From the NCBI GenBank assembly GCA_015847255.1, contig JADLZK010011225.1, positions 62,001 through 126,000 of the forward strand: a stretch of 64,000 bases of DNA, written 5' to 3'. The notes below the pieces were generated by a model, which saw nothing but the letters and a program-made list of their open reading frames with translations, was not told where the DNA came from and made no database searches. Below, piece after piece: positions 11,269 through 23,432 of this stretch. Position 1 is the first letter of the stretch; every line of letters starts with the position of its first letter. Source of the stretch: Hyparrhenia diplandra. Lineage: Eukaryota > Streptophyta > Magnoliopsida > Poales > Poaceae. The position numbers were made by a program, and so were the translations under genes.

Positions 11269-11820
11269 AATCACATGCTCGATTGGCCCACATGTCTTCA
11301 AGAATGCCTTTGCGACCTTGGATCAAGCATAAACATCATGTCCAAGGTAACTTATGATGAAATATTAGGTGGACCTTTGTCCCTGTACATTTTGAATTGC
11401 GGATGGCGGATCTATCACTAAGGAAGCCGGAGGGAGTAGCTCAAGACATTATGGTAAAAATCAAGAAGCATACATCCCGGACGGACTTTGTCATCCTAGA
11501 CATGGGTCACAACAAGAGAGTTCCCCCAATCCTTGGGAGACCATTTCTTAACACTACAAATGTTGTTTTTGCATGTGGGATCGGGGCATGTTAGCTTTCA
11601 TATGCGGGGTCAAACAATGAGATGCCCATTCAATGGGTTCAACAAGCATAAAAATGCTAGAAACAAACGGCCCAAGAAGATAAAGCCACAAAGTGTTAAG
11701 CGAGGCATGGCGGGGCAAAAGGGCGACATCCGCATCTACTTCTCGGATACGGGTGATATTCCATCAAGCACAAAATGAAAGGAGAAGAGTCCTACCCGAC
11801 CCGGACTTTAAAAGGTGAGC
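11269..11820 (+). pseudogene. Element J retroviral-type aspartic protease region, end of coding part
   Basis: CDLGSSINIMSK at about 11310-11345 is the active-site stretch; the DLG form is usual in Athila where other families have D(S/T)G. It is followed in shifted frames by FVILDMGHNKRVPPILGRPFLNTT (11490-11560), where ILGRPFL is the flap and C-terminal signature. A basic tail (KRPKKIKPQSVKRG) and stop codons end it near 11775. The equivalent end in element D is at about 35856, so this truncated organisation is shared. Confidence 0.75.
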
Positions 11821-13897
11821 CCTTACCAGAAGGTAAATCCGTAGTTATCTTTTATTTACAATAATAATCTCCCAATAATAACTCCATGATGTTTGCAATA
11901 AAAATAATAATTAAAAATAAAATATTTTTTTGTTTGTCTCTGTTGGATGAATCTTGTTTATCAATTCATGCTTTCCTCTTTCTATATTGGCATGTCTTGG
12001 TTTGGAAGTTTTTGGTTAGGCGTTTAATCATACTTCCATAGGCGTTTTTGAATTGAGCATGGTGCTTAGGTCAAAAAGTCTACCTTGATCGAGATGAGAC
12101 ATGGAGTTGAGTGCTGGTTATTGAACCCAAAATTGCTAGTGTAGATTTTGGTCGATCATATGGACTAACCCCTAGGGGAAATTATCAAACTTCATAAGGG
12201 TAAGTCTTGAAGATGACAACGAGTTGTGAGTCATAAAAAAAGGGAAAAATAGAGAAAAGAAAAAAAAAAGAAGAAAGAAAATAATAATAATAATAAAAAA
12301 GAGGGTAGAGAAGAGAAGAAGGAGAAGGAGAGAGAGAGGAGATAAACCTTTCAACCCCAAGTTTTTGTCTGTTACTTTAATGACATCAAAAAGACAAGCT
12401 TGGGGGGAGCCTCCAACCACGCCACCGGGCACAACCCGGATCATTGCGTGCTCAAGCTAGCGGAGAACCATAAAAGGTAAGCAAAAAGCTAGCTTGTGGG
12501 AGGACTCCAAGAAAGGTAACTTGTATCTCACATTTTGATCATATTCTCTGTCTTATGAAATGATGAGTTACGCTAAAAGAAAAAAAATTCATTCCTATAC
12601 ATATGATATGAGTTATGGAAATGTTTAGTTTTAGTCCCTTGTTGAAATGATGAATAGTTGCTCTGTCTTATGTTTTGCTTGTGCCTAGTTTATAACTTAA
12701 ATTTCTCTAAAGTTTGGGTTTAGTGGCTAAGTTTTATTTCACCTTGAAAAGCCTGATTCATGTGGGTTGCGTAAGCATTATCTAGTCTAAGTTGTTGCCG
12801 GTTATGATATGGTGAAATGAGCTTGCTATGACATTATTCTTAGAATGACTTGACATCGAGTTTTCTTTTTAGAAAATCAAAATTCAAAAGTTCCTCAATG
12901 ATATGCACAATCCTACCAAAGCCATATGACACGTTCTTTCATGAAAAACCTTAGTCATATGCTACTTGTTTTTTTCATGGTGAGCCTTTTTCAAAAGCCG
13001 TAACCTATGTTGAGATTCTTTTCATACGCCCATGATCAAGATTCACTTGCACCTAGAAATAAGCGCCGATTCTCACTGCGAGAATTGCACAATACACCCT
13101 TCCATCCACCAAAAATATACTCCATTTACTCTATCATGCTCTCTCACAAAAAACTCTTGTTGCAAAAGGAGAAGTATGGGCTATGCGGAAAAAAGAAGAA
13201 AGAAAGAAAAGAAAGATGGACAAATGTCCCAATAAAAGGCGAGGAAGTCGGTACTCGTCCAAAAGAAGAAGGAAAGAAAAAGTATGAGAAAAAGAAAAAA
13301 AAAAAATAAAATAAAGGTAGCCCATACCTCCTTCCTCCAAAAATCAAGAGGCAGTCATGATACTTGGAGTCCACCAAACACAAAAATACCCCACACACTT
13401 GCACATCTTGATCAAGGCATATGACTAGTCTCTCGGTGGTTTGGCCTTTGGCGAGGGCAACATGACATGAAAGCGGTATGCCAATCTTTTTACCTACCCA
13501 AAACTCCACAAAAATAGCCTTATAGTTGGTAGGCAAAGAAAGGCAACCATGCCTTTGGTGAGGATCAACCACTTACATACATTGAGAGATCAGTGATCAT
13601 TCGAGGAACTTCTTTATTTGCAAAAATATTTCAAAACCTCTGGATTGATAGTCACTTTCGAAAGAATAAAAAGATAAGTGAGCCCGTCGAACTATTTCTA
13701 TCGACAACCACCCAAGACTTGGAGAGCGGCTCAAAAGCCCCACAAAAGATGAAAGGTAATAAAGGGGTGAATAAGCGTGCCATTTTATTCAAACTCTAGA
13801 GAACTTTTTGTTATAACCACGGCACGGGTGAGATGTAATCGGCATAGTAGCAACTCGGATCAACAACCAAGAACTTATCTTTTTGCTCGAGGGCGGC
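11821..13897 (+). mobile_element. Element J 3' untranslated region
   Basis: About 2.1 kb without a convincing gene. The part at 11990-12200 matches 54820-55020 in element E, so it is an Athila-wide non-coding block. Purine-rich runs lie at 12232-12345 and 13190-13310, the latter with GATGGACAAATGTCC and a copy of the family minisatellite. Lysine-rich or phenylalanine-rich frames here are only translations of those runs. Confidence 0.65.
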
Positions 13898-13921
13898 GCA
13901 AAAAGGGTAAGCAGGGGAGTT
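13898..13921 (+). other. Polypurine tract of element J
   Basis: AAAAAGGGTAAGCAGGGGAG lies immediately before the 3' LTR. Element E has the similar AAAGGGTAAGCTTGGGGAA at the same place. Confidence 0.75.
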
Positions 13922-15582
13922 TGTTAGCGGTCACCAACGACATATTTTTAACGTCAACATTCTACCATAAAGGGGGTGAAACTATACCTTTTCATACTCA
14001 TATACATATATTACTTATATATTTCCACTTGTAGTGTCCAAAATGTATTTTGTAGGAATTATTATAAATACGAGGTGGAAATACGACCAAAAGCGCCTTC
14101 CCGAAAGCGCATTCACGAAGAATATCAAGCCCAAGGGAGAAATGGACCAAAACGACAAAACTAGGCGAGCAGCGCCACCCTACAACACCGGGCCCAAACA
14201 CACCGGCTGCCAAAACTTCGAGGCGAGCAGGGCGAGAAGGCACCCTCCCGGAGGCGGTTCGAGCCCATGTTCGGCGAGGCGGTATGTTTAATGCTGAGGA
14301 GGGCGGTGCGGGGGTGGATCCGTCTCGGTTCGGTGCACCTAAACGCCGGTACATGGTCGGTTTGGTGGTAGTTTAGCACTTAGGCCCCTCTCCTCCATGT
14401 ATAAGTAGCCTCCCTCTCTCCCTCATTCCACACACACCATTTGGAGCCTCCTCTCTCACCACTCTTCCTCTCTACTCCACTTCTCTCTAGGTCTTTTTGT
14501 CTTTAGTAGTATTTGGAGCAAGGCTAAGCATCATTGGAGAGCTTGTACTAGGGAGAAAGGAATATTTGGTATGAATACATTTATGGTTTCTTCCCAAGTC
14601 TTGTTCTTATATAGTTGTGCAATAGAGCTAGAGTATTCTCATGTTATAGACTTGACATATGAACTAACATATAGTCTCTATGTTATATTCTTGACATGTT
14701 GTTCTCAACACAATCATGACAGACGAACTAGACTATAGTTCCTATGTCGTGGTTAGTCGTATAGAACTTAGGGCTTAACCATTCATGCCATGTATTTGGG
14801 TAGAGTAAGAGTTGTGCTGAGATGGCGGTTTGTTGTGGCTTTTGGGCTTGGTCCATATCTTAGCCCGTCCATCCGGAAGGGTGGGGGTCTGCAGGGGATA
14901 TGGGTTGTACCTTAACACGGGCATGGTGCTGGGTGGCGGGGACTTCCGGATATGAAAGCGAGGCTACGGTTGAGGGGGTAGGCGGGTGGGTCGTGACAAG
15001 CCTTGACTGTCCCTTGAAATCCCCCCCACGTTCGCATGTGATGTAGGAGTTAAGTAAATGCCTCCCATTGGGCCGGATGGTACCGGGTGGTCTCCCCATC
15101 CATCTCACTCTCAGCCTAAAACCCTAGTCATCTATGTTTGCATGATCATTAACTTGTTCTTTGCACGACTACATTAGGATTACTGCTCCACTTAGGATTA
15201 TTCTTTATTCTTTATTTTCCTTTTTATCCTTGAGGTTGGCCCAAGTGTGTGTCACACTATCTTAAGAACTATCATGACTTACCCCGAATTGAGTATTGGT
15301 CAATTTGCATAGACATGTCGTCTTGATCATGCCCCTACTAGAATCCTACACCATGCCTTCCTTTGGGAAAATATAAATAACGATACCACGAAATATCTCG
15401 GGTGAAATGCTACAACGGTATTTCCGTGCGCTTGCGGACTTGTTAGAAGCGTTCTGAGAATGCCACGACATCCGTGGCGATGGTATTTGGAATGTAACAA
15501 TTCGGTGAAGTCGTGGGAAGTCAACTTTTGTGGTTTCCAGTGCTCTTGCCTTTTTGGCACTTGCGCTTAGGAAAGCGCAGCA
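13922..15582 (+). mobile_element. 3' LTR of element J
   Basis: A 1661-bp LTR, TGTTAGCGGTCACC to GCGCAGCA, that matches 7977-9668 over its whole length. It lacks the GC-rich stretch of the 5' copy. A TATA box is at 14400. Confidence 0.9.
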
Positions 15583-16468
15583 GCGGCGTAGATCTTTGAT
15601 GGTTTATGTTTATGTTTTTACGTGACATGTCCTTCTTCATGGACCCGATTCGGCAATCTTGCCGAATGCGGTCCTCGTTTATATGTAGCTTAGCGGTGTG
15701 AGTTTGTCTCCTCGAGTCTAACCTTGCGGTGTATCATGCGGTGGATTACTTGTCAAAAACGACTCTACCCGTAAACCAAACTCATGTGGTGTGTTTTTTC
15801 TTTGTTTTTCGTATCTTTGTGCTTTAATGAGTAATGAGTATCTACGAATCATGCAGGTTTATGCATGCTTTTAGCCTCTCATGATTAGATTGTATCATGC
15901 GGTGGATAGATCTGGTTGTGGAAGGTGGTGTATATGTTAACAAAATTTGTATCATGTGGTGGATTAGCTTGTTAGGGTTTATGCTTGATGGATTAGGAAG
16001 GCTAGACGTGTGGCAGACTAGTTGGAATAATCTATGCATGCATGATCTAGATAGGTTTATATTTACAAGTTGCCTATCTTTGTTTACATGTTGGAAGTAA
16101 GATCGATCTAATGCTTTTATGCTTTATCATGATATATCTTGATGATCAGTTTTTACTTGTTCAAACATGTCTTTTTTGAGGTTCATTAGGTAGCGATATA
16201 TTCTTACGCTCTCATTTATGCTTACCGAATGGATCTATAAACTTTGTTGGCGAGCGGCTTCCATAGGCGTATGTCGTCGTAAGTGGCCGAGGGGCGTACA
16301 TGAGGATCATCTTGGTCACACCGAGCACGTTCTGCTCTCATGATTTCCCTTGTCAATTACAGGTCAAATTGGGCACGCCTTTGGAGTTGACCGTCCGCTC
16401 TCGGTCGGAAGCTAAGCGTTTTCCGGCTTGTCGGTGTGGCGGGCACAAGCGGCGTTTTTGTGTCAACA
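15583..16468 (+). mobile_element. 5' LTR of element I, second part
   Basis: Continues I's LTR after element J and matches 26511-27406. It carries three more copies of the 16-bp motif (15732, 15893 and 15950). It ends GTGTCAACA directly before the primer site. Confidence 0.9.
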
Positions 16469-16475
16469 CACTTTT

Positions 16476-16493
16476 TGGCACGCCGGTGGGGAC
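16476..16493 (+). other. Primer binding site of element I
   Basis: TGGCACGCCGGTGGGGAC starts seven bases after the LTR. Element B has TGGCACGCCCGGTAGGGG at the same place, so the two use the same primer type; I do not assign the tRNA. Confidence 0.7.
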
Positions 16494-16512
16494 GAATAAG
16501 CTTGAAGTCAAG

Positions 16513-17988
16513 ATGCCCGACGACATTGTCAACAACAACGAGGTTGTCCTGGAGGACCTGTCACCAGAGCACCAAGACGAAGTGCGCAAGCCGTGCGAGG
16601 AGTTCGCTCAGAAGTGCTTGCAAGCCTTTTCCAAGAACAAGAGTGGCAAGATCCTCAAGAAGTTTGACCTGCCAAAGATTTGGGTCGCTGGCCAGCCTGA
16701 TCCTGATGATGAAGCTACCCTCAGGAGGCTGCGAGGTGAAGTTAGCAGTGCTGTGGGTCAAGCCATGGCCAATCATAATGGTGCTTTCCTCAACACGTTC
16801 CGTACCATCATGAAAGGTACCTTTGGAGCTCCTGCTGAACAGTTCCTTGAAGAGACACTTGGGCCAATTAGTGGACCGGTATACTTCAATGTGCCCAATA
16901 AGTCAAAGAAGAACAAGGCTGAAAAAGCAGAGGAAGAAGAGGAAGAAGATGAGGAGGAACAAGAGGAGGAGACACCTAAACCCAAGTCTAGTGCAAAGCC
17001 CAAACGTCAAGAGCCCAAGACTCCACAGCCAAATACCTATGGGGATCTAGTGTTTGGGACACCTGGGAATCCTCCACAAGGCCACTATACTATCTCTCTG
17101 TTGAACAATAGGCTGCAGAGGAATCTGTTTGGTCGAGGCTATTTGAATATGCTGATTACTCAACTCTCAATGCCATGCGAATCACAGGTATGTGCCTTTG
17201 TCGAGGGAAATCGCGAGTTCCCGGGGGTTATTGATGGACCCGTTGCTTTCGATAAGATGGCCGACATGATGCAAGATGAGTTTGGATTGAAGCCTAAGAA
17301 TCGGCCTCGTGGATACCGCTCTCCATATCCGGAGTGGTATGACAAAGTAGCTTTGCCTCCAAGGATGAAGCCTCCAACCGACTTGACCAAGTTCTGCGGC
17401 GGGGATGACACCCGGCACCACGAGCATATTTAGTCGCTACACGGTACAGCTAGGAGAGCTTGTCACAGAAGAAGCTTGGAGGATTCGCTACTTTCCATCC
17501 TCACTTACGAGGACCCGACTTTCGTGTGGTTCACTACACTACCGCCCAATTCCATTGGTACATGGGCGGAACTCGAACAGAAATTTCATGCATACTTCTA
17601 CAGCGGTTCCAGTGAGAAGGAGTTGGTCGACCTGATGGGCATGACGCAAAAGTACAATGAGACACCCCAGGAATTCATACGCAGGTTTAGGGAGACCAAG
17701 AATTTCTGCTACTCTTTGGATCTTCCCGACAGCCAACTGCCGACAGCAGCTATACAGTGCATGCACCCGAATGTCAGAGAAAAGCTGGCCGGCATGGAAT
17801 TTAGTGACCTTGGTCAGTTGTCACGATGCTTATCTCTCATGAAAGACCAGTTCCAGAGCATCAAGAAAGATGGCCGCTACAAGAAGGGTGATGTGGCCAA
17901 TGTGTATCAAAGTTTCCTTGAAGATGCTGATGACCCTGATGAAGAATATGTCGATGAAGAAGTAGGCGGGCTTCTTTGGCTGGTCTAG
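16513..17988 (+). pseudogene. Element I gag, N-terminal and capsid parts, one frameshift
   Basis: ATG 16513 (MPDDIVNNNEVVLEDL) is the likely start because it lies just after the primer site; the same frame is open further up but only through LTR sequence. The first frame runs to 17433, with a Glu-rich acidic stretch at about 16925-16975 and a Lys/Pro-rich segment after it. A frameshift near 17410 leads into 17476-17988, which holds the retrotransposon gag domain (FVWFTTLPPNSIGTWAELEQ, then TPQEFIRRFRETKNFCY). Gag forms the particle. Confidence 0.85.
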
Positions 17989-18958
17989 GAAAGGAGCCTA
18001 CAAAGATCAAGCAACGCTGGTTGAAGCAGACCAAGGGGACCTATGACTTTGACGTCTCCAAGTCTGATAGGCTCTTCGAGTTGCTGATCAAGGAAGGACG
18101 CATCAAACTGCCGGATGATCATCCAATGCTGCGTCCAGGAGGGGTGAAAGATAAGAAGTACTGTGGTTTTCATAATGCCAACTCCCACTCCATCAATGAC
18201 CGCGAATGTTCAGGCGGCTTATTGAGGCGAGGGCGATACAGGAAGGCCACTTGAAGTTCGACAATAACATGAAGGTGGACAAGCAGCCTTTCCCTCAGAA
18301 TATGATCTCTTTCTCTTTGAATATGGTTGATGCTGCCAGCAAGGGCAAGTTGAAGGTGCTGACCTCTGAGAAGGCTAAGCAAAGTGGTTCGGTTGACCCT
18401 CGTAGTCAGGTCACTGAAGAGGAGTTTTAGAGCAGCAGGGTTCGGTTCCCGAATAGCCGTACCAAAAGAGGTGAGACATCCAAGTCCAGCGTTACTTCAC
18501 GCATATACATTGAAATGGCAGAGACGCAGGGAAGCAAGTATCATAGGGACCAACGGTTCTTTGAAAGAGCGCGTAAGTATGAGGAAGAGATGTATCGCCG
18601 TGAGCAAGAGGAATACATGAAAGAACAAGAGGAGTCTCATTGGGATTGTCCTTTCTTTAGACATTGCTGAAATGAAGGCTTGAAGTTGCCTGCCAGAAAT
18701 AATTGTCCCGAATGCAGTGAGCAATACATCGGGTACAGGCACGGACACGAAGTCAACCGCCGTCCCCATCCGGGGAAAGGCTGGGGGCACGCCTCTCGAG
18801 AGGATGATCGGCGGCGTAAAAATAAAAAGTTGATTGCGAGATATCATGCTAGCAAGAGAGTTGCTGACCAGGCGTGGATGGGCTATGAAGACTGTGATGA
18901 AAGTAAAGCTCCTCAAGAGTACACATGGCAAAGGGGACAGTGGTGCCCTCCAGATTGA
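17976..18958 (+). pseudogene. Element I gag C-terminal and nucleic-acid-binding region, several frameshifts
   Basis: Pieces in three frames follow one another: a segment with KIKQRWLKQTKGTYDFDVSK and KYCGFHNANSHSINDREC (17976-18254), whose C and H spacing resembles a zinc-binding module. Further pieces are at 18206-18430 and a Cys-rich stretch is near 18640-18720 (DCPFFRHC, then NNCPECSEQY). These regions join gag to protease in this group of elements. Stops and shifts make it non-functional as read. Confidence 0.65.
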
Positions 18959-19201
18959 GGAAGAGTCAGAAGAGAGGAGTCCAACTTCCGAGGAATAAGG
19001 AGCTCAAAGAAGCGGCGGCCGAGAGAAAGAAGGTCCGGCGCCCAAAGAAGAAAGTTGATAAACCCGGACCATGGTGATCTTAATATGGTTTTCTATCTAC
19101 CGAAAGAATTTGCGGCTCGTGTTGATCAAGAAGTTCAAGAATCGACGAAGAAGATGCTTACTCGATGAAGATGCATATTCTCGATTTTGACAGTTTAAGA
19201 G

Positions 19202-19783
19202 ATGATTGATCTTTTGGGGCAACTAACTATGAAACGACAAGCGGTATTTGACAAACCCAGAGTCCATAATCATTTGAAGCCATTATACCTGAAAGGGCAT
19301 GTTAATGGAAAGCCTTTGACTAAGATATTCGTGGATGGAGGTGCTGCCATCAACGTCATGCCCTACACTACCTTCGAGAAGTTGGGAATGGTCAAGAGGA
19401 TTTGTAGAAGACAGACATGATCCTTAAAGATTTTGCTGGCAACCCCTCAGACACTCATGGAGCAGTACATGTTGACTTGACTATTGGGTCAAAAAATAGA
19501 CAGCAAAGGGTCCTACAGCTTATTACTTGGAAGGGATTGGATTCATGCTAATTGCTGTATACCATCTACGATACATCAAGTCCTTATCCAATGGGATGGT
19601 GACGAGGTCGAAGTGGTAGGAGCTGATAATTCTGTGAGTGTTGCTACAATTGATACCTGCTTCTGGGAGTATGATGGCGTAGAATGTTTCACAGGGAGAG
19701 ACTGGGAACAAGGAGGCCCTGTCAATGCTTATGACAAAGACCAACAGCCGATCAAAGCAGTCAGTTTTTATAATTGTTTTTAA
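19202..19783 (+). pseudogene. Element I aspartic protease
   Basis: The frame 19202-19420 contains KIFVDGGAAINVMPYTTFEK, where DGG is the catalytic triplet. After a frameshift, 19484-19783 contains SLLLGRDWIHANCC, the flap and C-terminal signature. The protease would cut the gag-pol polyprotein. Confidence 0.85.
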
Positions 19784-21030
19784 TGGGGAACCCAATTGAT
19801 GGTACTAAAGAGAAGCTCGATCATGGTTTCAAATCGGCTGATAAGCTGGAAGAAGTAGACATTGGTAGTGGTGATAAGCCAAGGCCGACATACATTAGTG
19901 CTAACTTAGATCCAGAATTCAGAGTGAAATTGATAGACCTGCTCAAGGAGTTTAGAGATTGTTTCGCATGGGATTATTCAGAGATGCCCGGCCTGGATCG
20001 TTCCATCGTTGAGCATCGACTACCTATCAAGCCAGGTTATCATCCTTTCAAACAACATCCTAGGAAGATATTTAAGGACGAAGTATTGGCCGATGTGAAG
20101 AAGGAAGTTGAGAGGTTACTAGAAGCTAACTTCATTCGGACGTGCAGATATGCGGATTGGGTCTCAAGCATTGTCCCCGTCTATAAGAAGAACGGAAAAA
20201 TGAGAGTTTGCATAGACTTGAGGGATTTAAACAGGGCTACACCCATGGACAGCTACCCTATGCCGATTCTTCGACTTATTGGTGGATCTTTGCTGCTGGA
20301 TATGAGATCATCGGCTTTATGGATGGGAATGCGGGTACAATCAGATTTTTATGGCTATCTAAGACATTTCGAAGACTGCTTTCCGATGCCCAGGCCATAT
20401 TGGTTTGTTTGAGTGGATAGTCATGACATTCGGGTTAAAGAATGCGGTGCAACTTACCGTGAGAGCTATGAACTATATATTCCATGAGTTGATCGGCAAA
20501 ATAGTGGAAATCTATATTGATGATGTGGTGGTCAAATCAAGGAACTACGAGAAACACTTGGCTGATTTAAGGAAAGCTTTGGAATGTACAAGGAAGCACG
20601 GTTTGAAGATGAATCCAAATAAGTGTGCTTTGGGGTATTATTTGGTGAATTCCTAGGATTCTTGATCCACAAAAATGGAATTGAAGTTGGAAAGAAAAGC
20701 ATGGAAGCTATAGACAAAACTGCTCCTCCAACTGACCTCACGGAATTACAATCACTGCTCGGCACTATTAATTTCGTAAGGAGACTCATTTCTAATCTAT
20801 CGGGTAGGGTGCTACCATTCTCTCCACTCCTGAAACTCAAGAAAAGTCAGAAGTTTGTATGGGGTGACGTACAACGAGAAGGCTCGGATGAAATTAAGGA
20901 ATACATGAAGGCACCACCGGTGTTAGTTCCTCCAAGACTTGATAAACCTTTCAAGTTGTATGCGTGGCGACAGCGGCCTAACCATAGGATCGGCCCTTAT
21001 ACAAGAAAGAGGATGGCAAAGAAAGAGTAG
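19774..21030 (+). pseudogene. Element I reverse transcriptase, two frameshifts, catalytic motif kept
   Basis: The first piece (19774-20412) reads through fingers and early palm: LLEANFIRTCRYADWVSSIV, then KMRVCIDLRDLNRATPMDSY. It loses frame near 20290-20400. The second (20405-20656) holds FEWIVMTFGLKNA and the catalytic stretch VEIYIDDVVVKS with both aspartates. The third (20623-21030) covers the thumb and connection (FLGFLIHKNGIEVGKKSMEA). The domain order and motifs are complete but the frames are not. Confidence 0.88.
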
Positions 21031-21815
21031 TAGCCTATCTTAGCCGAAAATTACTAGACCCCTGAAACTCGTTATTCGGTTTGTAGAAAAATTATGCTTG
21101 TGTGTTTACTTTTCATGCACCAAGTTTGGCACTATCTGTTGCATGACGAATGCACGATTGTATCCAAATTTGATGTAATCAAGCATATGCTATCAATGCC
21201 AATTTTAAATGGGAGAATTGGCAAATGGATTCTAGCCTTATCCGAATTTGAACTTAGGTATGAATCGGCGAAATTTGTTAAAGGACAAATAATGGCTGAT
21301 TTTGTTACCCAGTTTCGTGATTTATCTGTTAGCATGATCAATATCGTACCTTGGGCATTGTTTTTTGACGGATCATCTTGTGGCAAAGGTGGTGGTGTTG
21401 GTATTACGTTAATATCACCCAAGGGGCAATTTTCGAGTTTGCTATTCCCATCGAGTCCACAGTGACCAATAATTAGGCGAGTACGAGGCGTTGCTCGAGA
21501 GGACTCGGATTTTTAGTGGAGATAGAAGGCTGCTGCGGTGGAAATTTTTGGTGATTCGAGTTAGTGATTAAACATGACTAACCGGTGAATATAAGTGCGA
21601 GAATGATATATTGAGAAATTATTATGAAAAATGCCAGAATGTTTCAAGTAGTGGAGTTGAGACATATCCCAAGGGAGCACAATGGAGAAGCAAATAAATT
21701 GGCTCAAAGTGCTTGTGGTACCGTGAGAATAAGGAAGTCTTCGCTATTGACAAACATGCTTTTGGCAAAGATCAAGCGCATGATGATTGGAGGAAGGAAA
21801 TCATTGATTATCTAA
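21031..21815 (+). pseudogene. Element I RNase H and second RNase H-like domain
   Basis: 21094-21465 contains the end of the first RNase H region (KHMLSMPILNGRIGKWILAL), followed after a linker by WALFFDGSSCGKGGGVGITL. This second start resembles a cellular-type RNase H, with the catalytic aspartate in FFDGS. Its end lies at 21624-21720 (VELRHIPREHNGEANKLAQ). Two RNase H domains in one pol characterise the Tat lineage. Confidence 0.75.
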
Positions 21816-23039
21816 AGAACCCATCACAAAAGGTCCCTCGAAAGCTCAAGTATAAAGCTCTCAAGTATGTACTCCTTGATGGTCAATTGTATTACAAGTC
21901 AATAGATGGGGTGTTACTTAAATGCTTGGATCAAGAGGAGGCCAAAAGAATGATGTTTGAAGTGCATGAAGGACTATGTGGCGCACATCAATGCTCACCG
22001 GATGAAGTGGATTATTAGAAGAACTGGTTATTTCTGGCCAAAGATCTTTGGAAGATTGCTTTAAATATTACAAGGGTTGCCAAGATTGTCGTGATTCGGG
22101 AATATTGAGAGGGCACCAGCATCTGCCTTGAACCCTATCATCAAACCGTGGCCATTTAGAGGATGGGGTATAGATTTGATTGGTCAAATTCATCTAGGAT
22201 CCAGCAAGGGCCATCTGTTTGTACTTTTGGCTACAGATTACTTTACCAAGTGGGTTGAGGCCATACCTTTAAAGAAAGTTACATTTGAGAATATGGACAA
22301 TTTTGTCAAAGAACACATAGTTTATAGGTTTGGAATTCCTGAGACTATTACAACCCGACCAAGGAACTCAGTTCATCTCTTGACCGGCGACTTTGCCAAT
22401 GAGATGGGAATCACACTGCTTAATTCTTCTCCTTACTATGCTCAAGCTAATGGTCAAGCAGAGGTGTCCAATAAAATTATGATCAAGATAATCTAGAAGA
22501 AAATCATTGATAGTCCTAGAAAATGGCATCTAGCTCTAGATGAAGCTTTATGGGCTTACTGAATGGCTTGTCATGGATCTACTCAGACATCTCCTTACGA
22601 ACTAGTGTATGGTCATCATCTTTGTGTTACCACGGGAAGTCGAATCCGGGTCGAGAAGAATCACGTTGCAAAAGGAGTTAAGGAATGAGGATCATAAGAG
22701 CCTAATGATGGATGAATTGGAAGATTTACATCAGATTCGTCTTAGAGCATTGGAAAATATAGAGAAGAATAAGATACGTGTTGCGGATATTATAATAAGA
22801 AGGTCAGAGTCAAGCAATTTGCGAAGGAGATTTGGTATGGAAAGCGAAGTTACCACTTGGGACTAAAGATCAGGCATTCGGCAAATGGTCTCCAAATTGG
22901 GAAGGACCTTTTCGGATAATATGATGTGTACCTGGCAACGCATATTTCGAGAAAAACACTACTAGGAGAAGAATTTCACTCGGCGATCAATGGAAGGTTT
23001 CTTAAGAAATTCTACCCCAGTGTGGAGGTTGGGAATTGA
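21816..23039 (+). pseudogene. Element I integrase, frameshifted next to a catalytic residue
   Basis: The zinc-binding part is near 21950-22110 (EVHEGLCGAHQ, then a shifted frame). The core (22128-22496) keeps the first aspartate (GWGIDLIGQI) and the glutamate (AQANGQAEVSNK). The second aspartate is missing because an extra C in a CCCGACC context near 22356 shifts the frame locally. A stop ends the core at 22496. C-terminal pieces continue at 22609-22866 and on to a natural stop at 23037-23039 (FLKKFYPSVEVGN). Confidence 0.82.
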
Positions 23040-23432
23040 CAAATTATGGTCTTAATCAATGAAATGGCCGATGGAAGGACATCGTCTTTAGCCTAAAAAA
23101 ATAAATATCTCGTGCATTCAGGATATAGCCGACAAAGAATGTCGCCTTCAGAACAAGGATTGATAATGATGCCGAAATAATGGCCGAATGTTATAAAGCC
23201 GATACAGTGAGTATCGCCTATAGAATAAATTTTTAAAACGTTTGGTCTCAAATGTAATTGCTGCTCCGTAAGAAAGTTTATCAGAGTATGTCAGTAAGGA
23301 TGCTAAGAGATTCAGTTAGCAGGATTTTCATTATTCGGGAACAACCAGGAAAGGATTCAGGTAGCAAAAGAAAGTTTCCCAGAAAATCCAAACTACAGTT
23401 ATCAAGTTACATTGGGGGCAATTACATCGAAT
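23040..23432 (+). mobile_element. Element I spacer between pol and the antisense gene
   Basis: No supported gene. It contains repeats of the words GCCGA and GAATGTC and is AT-rich. It separates the convergent ends of pol (plus) and the antisense gene (minus). Confidence 0.5.

Larger units (their letters stand above)
7977..15582 (+). mobile_element. Element J: Athila-like retrotransposon with gag and protease only
   Basis: LTRs are at 7977-9668 and 13922-15582. A tRNA-Asp-type primer site follows the first, and a purine tract precedes the second. The 4.25-kb interior keeps gag and a protease-like domain and then passes directly into the 3' region, with no reverse transcriptase or integrase. 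GCGG flanks it on both sides (7973-7976 and 15583-15586); the same site in I's other LTR reads GCAGG, so the true 5-bp duplication was probably GCAGG. It would depend on enzymes from another element. Confidence 0.88.

Noticed and set aside
13007..13309. Lysine-rich small protein
   Set aside because: It is the translation of a purine-rich simple-sequence run in the 3' region of element J.
16300..16512. Gag of element I starting at 16300
   Set aside because: The frame is open upstream but runs through LTR and primer-site sequence; ATG 16513 after the primer site is the natural start.
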